Shown here piece by piece: positions 38,501 through 61,652 of a DNA stretch of 64,000 nucleotides. The position numbers and the translations under genes were made by a program. The notes beneath the pieces were generated by a model. That model did not search any database. It was not told the DNA's origin and was given only the letters and a program-made list of their open reading frames with translations. The first letter of the stretch is position 1; each line of letters begins with the position of its first letter. This DNA is from Paragonimus westermani (Eukaryota > Platyhelminthes > Trematoda > Plagiorchiida > Troglotrematidae), in the NCBI GenBank assembly GCA_008508345.1, contig QNGE01001254.1, positions 79,072 through 143,071 of the forward strand, given 5' to 3'.

Positions 38501-38658
38501 TTTGCTCGGCCTTATCCGAGTCTGAGTGCGGTGAACGTAAAAGACTTTGGAGTGAAGTGAACCAAAACTAGCCAAACAGTCACGAATACTAGCTAGCCCG
38601 TGTTCAAAGATGTGGTCGGGACACTGGAATGACATTATGACTTTCTGTCTGATTCTAG
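26521..38658. other. No gene firmly supported
   Basis: Twelve kilobases without a recognisable gene. Items noted but not called: a splice-bounded 51-base open segment at 32212-32262 (plus), a short WD40-like peptide at 30137-30169 (plus), a GC-richer frame at 32714-32971 (minus, 85 codons), and a tRNA-like element at about 33330-33385 (minus). Confidence 0.4.
33335..33381 (-). repeat. tRNA-like Pol III promoter boxes (SINE or tRNA relic)
   Basis: The minus strand holds TAGCTCAACTGG, a perfect A box, and GTTCGAACG, a good B-box core, only about 15 bases apart. A real tRNA gene needs an anticodon arm between them, so this is a relic or the head of a SINE. Confidence 0.4.
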
Positions 38659-38816
38659 GTTATTGTATCAATCCTCCTATTGGTAATATGAGCTTATGGG
38701 AACTAGACAAATTATCCAGCGACTATCAACTACTTTCCCCTGAGATATTAACTAAACATTTTGAGGATCCAATCTGTTTGGCCGAAATGAATTGTATTAA
38801 TGATGGTGTTCAGTGA
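38659..38816 (+). CDS. Candidate terminal coding exon, product unknown
   Basis: The segment follows a strong acceptor (CTTTCTGTCTGATTCTAG) and stays open to a TGA at 38814-38816. An AATAAA signal lies at 38879-38884, about 63 bases after the stop. The frame enters with two bases of a split codon and encodes about 52 residues with an ordinary composition, including LWELDKLSSDYQLLSP. I recognise no family and found no matching upstream exon. An acceptor, open frame and AATAAA together are suggestive, but chance in 64 kb is possible. Confidence 0.3.
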
Positions 38817-38878
38817 TTTCACTTCATACGAACACTCACTGAGAGATGATTTTGTACTGTAACCCATACTATTGGGGC

Positions 38879-38884
38879 AATAAA
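38879..38884 (+). promoter_or_regulatory. AATAAA, possible poly(A) signal
   Basis: It lies about 63 bases past the stop of the candidate terminal exon at 38659-38816. Its value depends on that exon being real. Confidence 0.3.
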
Positions 38885-39328
38885 TAACCAGAGATTGAGC
38901 TCTGCTTTTTTTAATTATTTTCGAAAACGGAAGGAATAGGTCTGTATCAAATTCGGCAACACCTTTAAGGTAATTTCAGAAACCGATGAAGTGTCCAGTG
39001 CTTGGTGTCTATCACTGTCCCTCAGACAGTGACATTACCGAGGAGGTATCTAGGCGAACAACGTTGTCTACCATAGCCAATCTTCAAAATATATGATGCT
39101 AGAGGATGCTTGAAAGTTTCCAAACCACATATAGCATCATGAGCGTGCACCGTCGGTTCCGCTTCCAAATACTCAGAGATTCAAACCTCCTCCCTAAGTG
39201 TGTGTAAAAAGAGCTGGTGTTTATGCCCCCCTCTTAACAACTTTCATCGTCACTACACTCATTGTTATCACAAAAATATCCTGTTAAATCAATTGCCGTC
39301 TACTGAGTACGATGGCAGCATAAACGAC

Positions 39329-39553
39329 CTAAAAGGTAGCATACTTCATCGCTTTGTTCTGCTGTGACCAGAAGAACGCGTGGCCTTGGGTGTTGGTTAT
39401 TGCATCAAGTCCACCATAAGGTAAGTGAAACCCGAGAACAGCGATCATGACCACTATTCTGCACGACTGACGTATATCCGTATCTGTTAGAAAGTGGTGT
39501 ATCGTCACTCGTCTCGGCGACATCTCACACATAGGGCACATATGCGTTTCCAA
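39329..39553 (-). pseudogene. Possible LINE C-terminal fragment with zinc-knuckle
   Basis: A 74-codon minus-strand frame beginning with CPMCEMSPRRVTIHHFL, which resembles the C-X2-C...H-X-F/L-L tail found at the C-terminus of many LINE reverse transcriptases. It is followed by an Arg-rich and a leucine-containing stretch that could be the rest of that tail. The last expected cysteine is not in the usual place. A weak call made from pattern alone. Confidence 0.3.
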
Positions 39554-40046
39554 AATTTACTTCTAAACCTATTTTTCCTGGTAGTGAAGCCTGCTCTTTA
39601 TTACCCGCACGTGCGAGTCGTGCCGTGCTCCTCACGAAAGAAGATGTATGTTACGTACCGTTCGTTTATACAACACACGTAAGAACGGTGGCTGGCTTAC
39701 TCGTCGGAATATATTGTTGTTTTCACCAATCAAGTTTTGTGTTGTTGGATAGTTTCTGATGAGTAAAAAAACAACTACTAAATTGTCTTGCATGAAGCAA
39801 CAAGTTTTTCACATGAACGATTAAACCCCGTGTATTTTCTTCACAACTTTATGTACATTTACTTATAATCTTCGATAGCAATCGTTTACGTTATTTTTCA
39901 AAAGAGTTCATCGCATAGTCGGCTTTTTAAAAAGTTTTCCACCATAAATTAGCAGAAGAAATGTGCAATCTCTCAGGATTTTCCGACGACGTTAGAGTTA
40001 TTTGCTAGCGAAAGTGGCTCAGCCTTTACACATAGAAATTAGGTAG

Positions 40047-40095
40047 GGCAATTAGCTCAATAGTCGCCGCAGTCCGGGGTTCATATCCCAGCCAT
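40047..40095 (+). repeat. tRNA-like Pol III promoter boxes (SINE or tRNA relic)
   Basis: TAGCTCAATAGT matches the A box at 11 of 12 positions and GGTTCATATCCC matches the B box at 10 of 11. They are only about 13 bases apart, so there is no room for an anticodon arm. The same compact layout is seen at 33.35 kb on the other strand. Confidence 0.45.
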
Positions 40096-41218
40096 GATGA
40101 AGCAGTAACATACTGCCGATGAGCACCAACAAGAAAGTAATTTGAATTCCCTGCTACTTTCTTTGAGAGAAACTAACTAAAAAACCACTAGAATGCGAAC
40201 GATTTAGTCGAAATTGAGTGTTGTTCGGTATGTAAATTTTAATACTTCTGGTTACTTTTCATCTGGTTAGTATGCAATTGAACAACTGTTTTGGGTAATT
40301 TCTCAGGAGATCAGTGCAGTCAAGGAGGTGATCAACTACACGTTTGTAAGCAAAAAATAAACGAAACTACCGGATGCAGAAATTAATACACTCATTACTG
40401 AGTAACTCGAGTTCGGTATGAGCACTAAGTTACTGGGAAAGTTTTTTCACACGTTCTATGTGACACTTTTGTTTGTGTCCACTTTTCAAAGAAACATGAA
40501 ATGCATGTTCAGGGAATCCGACATTTCGTTTAACCGCTTCAATCGCTTATGCAAAACAGTTGGTTTGAATGTTTGGATGTAATGTGAGTGGAGTGCAACC
40601 GAACGGATGAAATAGAGGTCAGAAGTTCACTACCAGACAAGAGATGCAGCCTAAGTCGATCATTTGTGCGGAAACAACTGATTTTCAGTGTTTACTCAAT
40701 AACGTCTCGCTGAGGATCAGAAGTTTGAGGTTTGAGTCAACAATACAGTGAAATAATTGGTCTGGTTCACAATATGGTCGGCTATTCAAATGTATTTCGT
40801 GATCGAGGATGATAGATTGGGTTGTTTTTCAACAGCCATGCACGTACCTTACTCCGTCGGATTCATCGACCACTTGGAGATATATTTCGTTATTCGCTGA
40901 CGGAGGCATAAAGCCGTTCTGTCAAGTCGTCATTGGAACTGCAAATAAACTGACAAGCAGTACGGGAGGTTGAATGTTCAGACAGACAACATTTGGCATT
41001 AGTCAGGCTAACTCAAGGAGTTGTTTGTAATACATGCGGTTTATCTGGAAGACACATTATAGGCAAGGAGAACTGAAACTTGTGCTGTACTGTTCGGGAG
41101 AGGAACTCTTTGAAACGACAACTGTAAGAGAACCTCTTTTCAGAGAACAGTATACACAACCGGCTTGGCGGACTTCTGCTCGCTTGCGTGGATATCCATT
41201 AACAAGAAGGGTTTTACG

Positions 41219-41626
41219 ATGAGTAGTCAGGGAGTTGGTTTATTTTCAAGTTGACCATCACTCATATTTGAACCCAGCCTTCGCATTCAGATAGACTCAC
41301 CAGCCAGTCTCTTTCGAAAAGAAACACCAGACTCGAGTTTCGATCTCATTAGAGCTCGTCAGTAGTGAATATCCTTGCCACGGCCGGCACGAGAACTCCG
41401 GCCATTCCAATCATGAGGCAACCCTGCTGACCACTGCGCTATTGACCTCACATTAGGCACGACCGACTGATCAAATCTGAACGCTCAACCACTGTCGTTT
41501 GTGAGCAATGATCAGGTTGTCCGATCGTCTCGAGAGGAGACACAGTTACTGCCCTGTTAACTCCGATCGATAACCCGGCGATCAGGAGTTCCGAGACAGG
41601 TCGAGATCATTGATCTCATTAAACCT
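41219..41626 (-). mobile_element. tRNA-derived SINE, near full-length copy
   Basis: About 408 bp, closely matching the copies at 46896-47364 and 57214-57554. The tRNA-like part reads on the minus strand: an A box (TAGCGCAGTGGTCAGC; a T-C change in this copy) and, after normal tRNA spacing, a degenerate B box (GAGTTCTCGTGCC). Another B-box-like GGGTTCAAATATG lies nearer the other end. The outer border reads GATGAGTAGTC. It has no coding capacity, so it would depend on LINE enzymes to move. No clear target duplication was found for this copy. Confidence 0.85.
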
Positions 41627-41647
41627 ACAATGTGATATTTTAGATTA

Positions 41648-41739
41648 CTGATGAGTAGTCGGAGATTTGGTCCAATGAAATCAGTGATTTTGACCCGTCT
41701 TGGAAATCCTAATCGCGGGGTTATCGATTGCAGTTAACA
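41648..41739 (+). repeat. Rearranged SINE piece: head joined to inverted tail
   Basis: It starts with CTGATGAGTAGTCGGAGATTTGG, the border sequence seen at 41219, in the same direction. It then switches at about 41676 to the opposite end of the element in inverted orientation, matching the reverse complement of about 41540-41626 with scattered changes. It therefore forms an inverted repeat with the end of the adjacent copy. Confidence 0.7.
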
Positions 41740-44700
41740 AATATTTCCGTTTCTAGGCTAGCGTATTGGCCGTGCAAATTCGATGGACTAAATTGCGTAA
41801 TGTTTTAATTAGTTCGCGTTTATAGTTGGCTAACGGAAAACCAGTGGAATGAACATACTGATCACACCAAGTAGATTTGCGTCAAACAGAACGGTGCAAC
41901 ATTCCACCCAAATGTCAAGTGAGTAAAGTGCCCAGAAAATCCAGATTATTGTTGAATTCTATTTCGAAAGTGACAGACAAACGGCGGTGTAAAGATTTCA
42001 TGACAATATAAAAAGTGATAGAATGATTATGGTTAGTGGAACTCAAAGTGCCAATGATGTAGCATCCATAACATACAGTCTAGTCGGTATGTTTGGGAAG
42101 TGGTCTTTCTATTAATCTTAGAAAAATGTGGACAAATGTCAGGTCAAGAAGACCGCCTAGAGCTGATCCATCAGCTTGCCTAAATTAGGTAGTTCAACTT
42201 CAAATATCATGTTTTCTGTGCGTAAAAGAATAAGGTTTTTATGATATTTGAGAGAAATCGGGATGAAAAGTTTTTGCGAAAAAATGAACTAACACAAAAG
42301 TCAGCAGATTCGTGTTAAGGGGCAGTGATGAAAAGGTGATTCAAGTTCTATACAAAGCGTTTTCGTTGCACCCATGGGAACAACTTCCAGGACGTTAACT
42401 GGATCAGAAGTATTCCGTTGATATTTCGACAAAGACAAACATCAGTAGATACCGAATGTGCCACTTAGGTTTATCCCGTCTTTTTGTTAGTGCTACGTTA
42501 ACAGAAACAGTTAAGTGTTTATAAATAAGGACGTGGAAAGAACAACCGTTGGACTATTAACAAAAGTTAGGGGATTTGAGTTGCTCCAAATTGAACTCCA
42601 CCCACAGTTGCTTGCAATTTTAGCATCCTATCAAGTCTTTTGGATAGTTTACTTAGAAAGGAAACAATAGACTGTTGTTTCGGTCTTAGGAGAACCAAGC
42701 AGTAGGGAATATTCCCGTCCGGACAGGAGTTTGCACTCCGGTTTGCACCTTTTTGTACCCTTTACGAATTTTTCGAGGAATGTGAACAATATTCACACCA
42801 AGTGGCTATTGTGCATCCGGGATGTGAATACTCGGTCATGCCTACTGAGAAGTTACTGAAGCAGTGGTTAAAACGTTACTGTCACTAGCCAGAGGGTCGG
42901 TGTGGAAACTTTGATTCGGTCAGCGGTGTGTAATACTGATGAGCTGTAATGGAAGCAGAACTCGATTCTAGTGCTTCCTTACTGTATGAGCCAGATGTAA
43001 TGCTTATCTGATTGCAAGGATTCTGACCAAATGTGGGTAATTTGAGATAGTGTGTGCCAATTTCCACACTTAAGGAACTATCCTTTACCACCACGTTAAA
43101 CAGGCAGTTCGAATTCAGCAAACAAACAGACAGCGTCCTAATCAGATCTACTCCATCCTTGCTATTTATGGAAATAATCACTGAAAAAAAACAGCAGCCA
43201 CACAAAATACTAAAGGACTTGATTATGAAAACCAAACTACCTGTCCACGATAAGCCGATGCTTGTGTACTTAGTGTTTCTGTTGTGCAATAAAATACTGA
43301 GGTTGTAAGACGAGGTGCTTATTCAAACGGACCAACAAACATCAGTGAGCTTGTCTTGGTGGCGAAACTGACAAAACAATCAGTGGCACTTGTATCCAAA
43401 CCTGGTGGACTTTAACCACCAAGGTGATACCAAGACTGCCTTTTACATTATTTGCTAAACCTCATTTTGTCGATCAGAAACAGTACAGCGGTGCACGCTA
43501 TTCACAACCGAATCAAACACAATTTAGTCGGTTCTGTGTTGTTATAAGATATCCCTGCACAACTTCCGAGTCTATTGCCGGGGCTGGAAGAACTTTATTA
43601 CGCAGAGGTTCAGTGCATTAACACAAAACCGATGGTGTAGCCCACTTCATTCTATAACGACTCAGTCTTAATCACCTTAAAGTTATGGTTTTGACACTAA
43701 CTAACTAACTACTCCCGCAGTTTTAATCAATGTCACCCAGAAGTACGTTTTTGACAACCTGGAACTTTACTGACTTGACGGAGGGTGGCTGAAAACAACT
43801 GTTCTTCAAACCTGTTTTTCTGTGTATGGATGCTGAAAACGTTATTCCGCAAGACCCTGTGCACATTAGCTGTTTATGGCAGTCTATATCAACTTTTCCC
43901 AATTTAGCGGAACCAAAAAGACTGTCGGCAGTCGGCGAGTCTATGCGTAAAGCTGTGAGTAGGCTTACAAATGATTGCATCAAACTTCTGACGGAAATCA
44001 GAACTGTCGATAAACTACGCCGATGGTATCGCATTGCTTGATGACAGAGCATAGTTGGTCCAGGACACCTCAAAATTTATTGTTAACGAGGGAGAACACA
44101 CACTGTTCTCAAAAAGCCTTCAATAAGCGAACACCCCCAAGAAATTGTTATATGGGATAGGAACTTTCGCTTCAGGTTGAGGTCTCCTAAACTCGTACAC
44201 TTATCAATTTTTGGTGTTTGGAATGAATTCAGTTCTTCTCAAGTCAAAACAGAACGATAGTCATTTTGAATCAAACCCAGCCTCCGTTGCGGATCGGTTG
44301 AGTAGGTAAGTTCTGTTTTGAACACTTGTCACACAAGCTAAACGTTGGTCTGCGCCAATTTAAGAAAGCTGATGATTAGCGGAATTTTAATCCTCTGGGC
44401 TAATGTTGTACATTCCAGAAATAAAAGCCAAATTCTTCATCAGTTGTAATACAAACTGAAGGTCTTCAAGTGGACTGCGGAAAGAAACAAACCAATCTTG
44501 GCCAATATCTTCGAGATTCCGAAGGCTGTAAATAACTGTGACACACACCCTGGCAAACGGTCCTCGTTCTCGTATTTTCCTTCTTCACTTTGTCGTGAGC
44601 CAAGATGGAATAGTGACTGAAATGTTACTCTGTCAATTTTCAGTTCCAGGGTTCCTCTCTCTGGCTATGGACTGGACCCGTGAGGCCCTAAAATATTGTG

Positions 44701-46895
44701 GTACGCGAGCAATCCTATTGTTGCACGACGACAAGTACTGATCAGTTTGAGCTTAACCCTAACCTGTCAACCCGACTGCAAATAGACAGTGTTACTGTTT
44801 ACCTCAACGTACGGTTGGTCATTTTAATACACTAAGCACGTAGTCGCTACAATTGGTTACATACTAAAGACTCTGATTGACTGAGCGAATAGTTGTTGTT
44901 TAATGATTCCGAGCACTGTCTTATTGGACCACGAAAATTAATCTTGTGCATTTCTATTTTTAAGTTTTTCTTTGGAAATTAAGAATGCCACGCTCACCTT
45001 GTTGCACCTACGTCCAGTGGATTTTACATGAGTGAAAGAGAATGACTTTTACAAAAAGAAACACCGTTCTCCCAGAAAGGTGTTTCCATTAAGGAAAATA
45101 CCGTATGTGATTCGCAACTCCTAGGAAAAACGCTTCTACTTGAGTGAAAGGTATTGACAGGTTCCATTTTTCTGGGCAGTATTAACGCAACTGGTAGTGG
45201 TGTTCTGACGGAAGTTCATTTATGAACTACCAAAGCACGGTTAGCGCTTGCCAACCCAAAGCACTTCTGGTGTCTAAGTGGCCTTTGTCTATAATTTGAG
45301 GGTAAAGTGCGTAACACGATTGTAACACGATTGATACTACTCTAAACTTACAGAACCAGACTGTACCACGTCAGTTATGCTCGTGAGTCTTCTGTTCTCA
45401 ATTTTATTAAAATTGTGGAACATTGGCCATCTGTAGTCTTAGCATTAGCTAAACAATAACATGGATTATATACGTTTGTCCGGAGCAGTTAGCTAGCAAA
45501 TACGCGAAGTATTTTCACATCAACGGCTAAGGTGACTTGGACAATCTTTAGCAGTCGTCCAGAGTCCACCGTAGAACGCTTCTGTGGAAATATCCTGGAT
45601 AATGCAGCAAAGTGAACGACCAATTACTTGGCACAAAAATTTGAGGGATTTGACACAAAGTTTGGTTTCCGTTGGTTGCATATGATTTCATGAGTGGGAG
45701 TAAAACAGATTGTGAGGGTGATATGTCAAAAACACTAAGGTAGTGGACGTTTTATCATGTTTACAATGTTCGTAATCTGCTCATTTTAGGAGTTCTTTCT
45801 AACAAAAACAAATAAGATATGGCTGGACATCGAAACAAACATCGAACAAAAATGCACAATTTTGCATGCTATATGACTGGCGAAAAATTATCAATCATCT
45901 CTCTCGTTCAATGACTTTTGGTCTTCTCCTTCATTTATTCCGTCATTCTCACTAATTGTGAATTACTTATTGTTATAAGGTACTGACAATAGCAACAGCT
46001 ACAATATGACTACACAACAGATACGATGGTGATTAAGTGGGGGAACAGCCGAACCAAGAGTTTCAAAATCACACCGAGACTTAAAATTATCTTGTGCACT
46101 TTTTAACCCATGAAGTTGAGTAGCTCCAATTAACCAGGTTTTTCTCTTTTATTTCTTTCTTCAACGGTTTTTGTGACTGATTTTTTCAAAAGTATTTCAT
46201 TCAAATTATTCCAGGAATTACTTTAGAAGGAAATGTTTTGTTTAACTGAAAACAGATGATGGATATATTGTATATAGTTTTATCATTTTATCCAAACTTC
46301 TCAAACTGACGCTAAAACATTAGCTGTCGGACAATTGTCTTCTGAAGGCTACAGTGAGTTTTGCTCCCTCTATCATCTGTTTGCATCATTTTTTGTCTAA
46401 ACAAAAAACTTACTTTGGATTTGTTTACACAAAACGACGTCAGCAGTTCAAACCGAAACGCAACGAACAGTTCAACACCTTTCTCACGACTGTCGACTTT
46501 TGGTAAGCTATACTGAGCCAGAATTTTCAGTGTTGCGTTCCCCTTGACTAATCAGGCTCTTTGTTCACTATGGGGCCAGTCGAATTGCCCCTAACGGCTT
46601 TACAGGCACTGTGTGAACAGCCAATGGTATAGTATGTTCCATAATTACACATGGTTTTTGTAAGTCTCTGCTCGTAATACGATTTAAACAGCAGCCTGTT
46701 AGAGTTTAAGCATGTTGGTCTCCTCATCGCGTTGAACCATGATACACTAACAATTATGGTACCATGTAATGCGATTCTAAAAAACTAACAGGAAAGAATA
46801 CTGTCATTGTTAACTCAAATGTCAATTGAGTATTCATGAAAAATTCTAAATGTGTATGGGTTAAATGAGTCACTCTACTCGGCAAAACTGATATC
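41740..46895. other. No gene firmly supported
   Basis: Some protein-like frames occur (43054-43308 plus, 43826-44041 plus, 44538-44741 plus, and antisense 42885-43289), but none has a domain I recognise or a complete set of gene signals. Confidence 0.4.
43826..44041 (+). CDS. Unrecognised 71-codon frame, protein-like
   Basis: It starts ATGGATGCTG in a reasonable initiation context and encodes a mostly helical, charged C-terminus (VGESMRKAVSRLTNDCIK, then KLRRWYRIA). Codon use looks ordinary. No signal peptide, domain, poly(A) signal or splice site was identified. It could be a short gene, a last exon or chance. A 116-codon frame on the other strand (44073-43723) overlaps it. Confidence 0.18.
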   Translation: MDAENVIPQDPVHISCLWQSISTFPNLAEPKRLSAVGESMRKAVSRLTNDCIKLLTEIRTVDKLRRWYRIA

Positions 46896-47364
46896 TGATG
46901 AGTAATCGGGGATTTGGTTCATTTTCAAATTGAACATCACTCACATTTGATCGCAGCCTTCGCATTCAGATAGACTTGCAGGTTTAATGTGATCAATGAT
47001 GTCGACCTGTCTCGGAAGTCCTGATCGCCGGGTTATCGATCGGAGTTAACAGGGCAGTAACTGTGTCTCCTCTCGAGACGATCGGACAACCTGATCATTG
47101 CTCACAAACGACAGTGGTTGGGCGTTCAGATTTGATCAGTCGGTCGTGCCTAATGTGAGGTCAATAGCGCAGTGGTCAGCAGGGTTGCCTCATGATTGGA
47201 ATGGCCGGAGTTCTCGTGCCGGCCGTGGCAAGGATATTCACTACTGACGAGCTCTAATGAGATCGAAACTCGAGTCTGGTGTTTCTTTTCGAAAGGGACT
47301 GGCTGGAAATTCTATCCGAATGCGAAGGTTTCGATCAAATGTGCGCAATGTTCAACTTGAAAAT
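46896..47364 (+). mobile_element. tRNA-derived SINE with inverted terminal duplication, flanked by TGATATC
   Basis: The tRNA-like region reads on the plus strand: A box TAGCGCAGTGGT at 47165-47176 and a degenerate B box at 47207-47220. The first 85 bases (46896-46980) repeat the far end of the element in inverted orientation, so the unit has terminal inverted repeats of about 60-75 bp (compare CATTTGATCGCAGCCTTCGC with its complement near 47315-47345). TGATATC is present on both sides (46889-46895 and 47365-47371) and looks like a target duplication of the whole composite. Confidence 0.85.
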
Positions 47365-48493
47365 TGATATCGTTTTATTTAAACCTCCAAATTTGGGTGA
47401 GTCACTGTATCTACCAGCGTTGATGAAAGTCGAATAATCTTAGCCTCTGCAAAGGTACGTCTAATTTGGATGTTTACTAATGACCTCTAGTGGACTGATA
47501 GTGAACGACTGACAGCGGCTGTGGTTACTATTTACTGCTTCTAGATTCCGGTTGTCTAAGCTACTCCCACTGTTCTAAATGGCGCCTACATGTAGAGCCG
47601 AACAATCAACTCCCTCCAAAGTCCGCACATATTTCGGCTGGAAAGTGAGCAGCTTATAGTTGAGTATGGTACACTGCTGTGGTAACGTCAGTTTACACTG
47701 ATCGGGTCGCTCAGTATCCGCGGTCACGTGTTCTGCTGGCTGCTGAGCATAGTCCGCACCATTGGATCGGTAGATGTTGAACCGTACGAATCTCGACCTC
47801 GTTTAGTAGTTTGCCGGAAAAATTTACCTTCTATTTTGACCAAACTGATTTGTTTTTTTACAGGCTATGACAGTGAAGGACTTGGGGCGTGAAAAAGAAA
47901 GAAACCATTCAGCCAGTAGGATGCACACAATCCCTGTTCATGGAGAAAGATTTTCTGAACAGATCAGGCGATCAAACTGAATGATTGAAATAGACAAGAC
48001 AACAAGAAACTAGTAGTTTAGTAATATTGCGAACTGAATGAATTGAATCAGTGTTTCGTGTGCAGAGCTTGCATTGAATCTCATCATATGGGTCTAACTA
48101 GCTGATTAGAAGTAAATTATTGACTTCGCGCTAATCACAAACAATTCTGCTTACCGCATCTGAACCCACTTAAAAACTCCTGCGATTACAATAATCGTAA
48201 ACTGTAAGAGCCAGAGCATCGCTCTAACATCAATCAAACTATGGAACTGACTATTACCACCGTTCTTATCATTACTGTCAATAAAATGAACTGAGCCCAT
48301 TGAAAATATTTCCAATCACTTCGTGCATGGTAGCACCACTAGTGAGACGCGTGTTGGCTCATTCTTAACAAAGCCAACGAATAACCTTCTGTTTAAATTA
48401 TTCTTTTTAGGGGATCGGTTCCATGGGTCTTATAAAAATAATTCGATTTCGTAGGCATTTCAGGAGCGTTCGAACTGAATTTGTCAAGTTGAT
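47365..48493. other. No gene supported
   Basis: No recognisable coding sequence. This is the stretch beyond the 3' end of the calponin-family gene. Confidence 0.5.
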
Positions 48494-48499
48494 TTTATT
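48494..48499 (-). promoter_or_regulatory. Poly(A) signal of the calponin-family gene
   Basis: AATAAA on the minus strand, 303 bases after the stop codon at 48802. It is the first canonical signal noticed downstream and gives a 3' UTR of about 320 bases. Confidence 0.65.
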
Positions 48500-48801
48500 T
48501 CCATCAAGATAAATATCAAACAGAATGTGCAGAAACACCAGTTAAGCGAAACGGTTGAAAACCAACGGATAGAGAAACAGATAGGCAGCAGAGAAAACAG
48601 TTACGAGGCTACTTTGCTTTGCGACCGAAATTCGAAAGATAAATCCAAGAAACGGGAAAAACAGATGTTTCACAGCGAAAGATAAAAAGGGGTATTTTTT
48701 CAAGACGGGCTCCATCATCAATCAAATGATCGAGATAACCAAGAGGTAAGCTTGAGACTTTGGTTAACTGCTTTGTGGAAAACCGTACGTTTCCTTCACA
48801 A

Positions 48802-61652
<12,851 letters not shown>

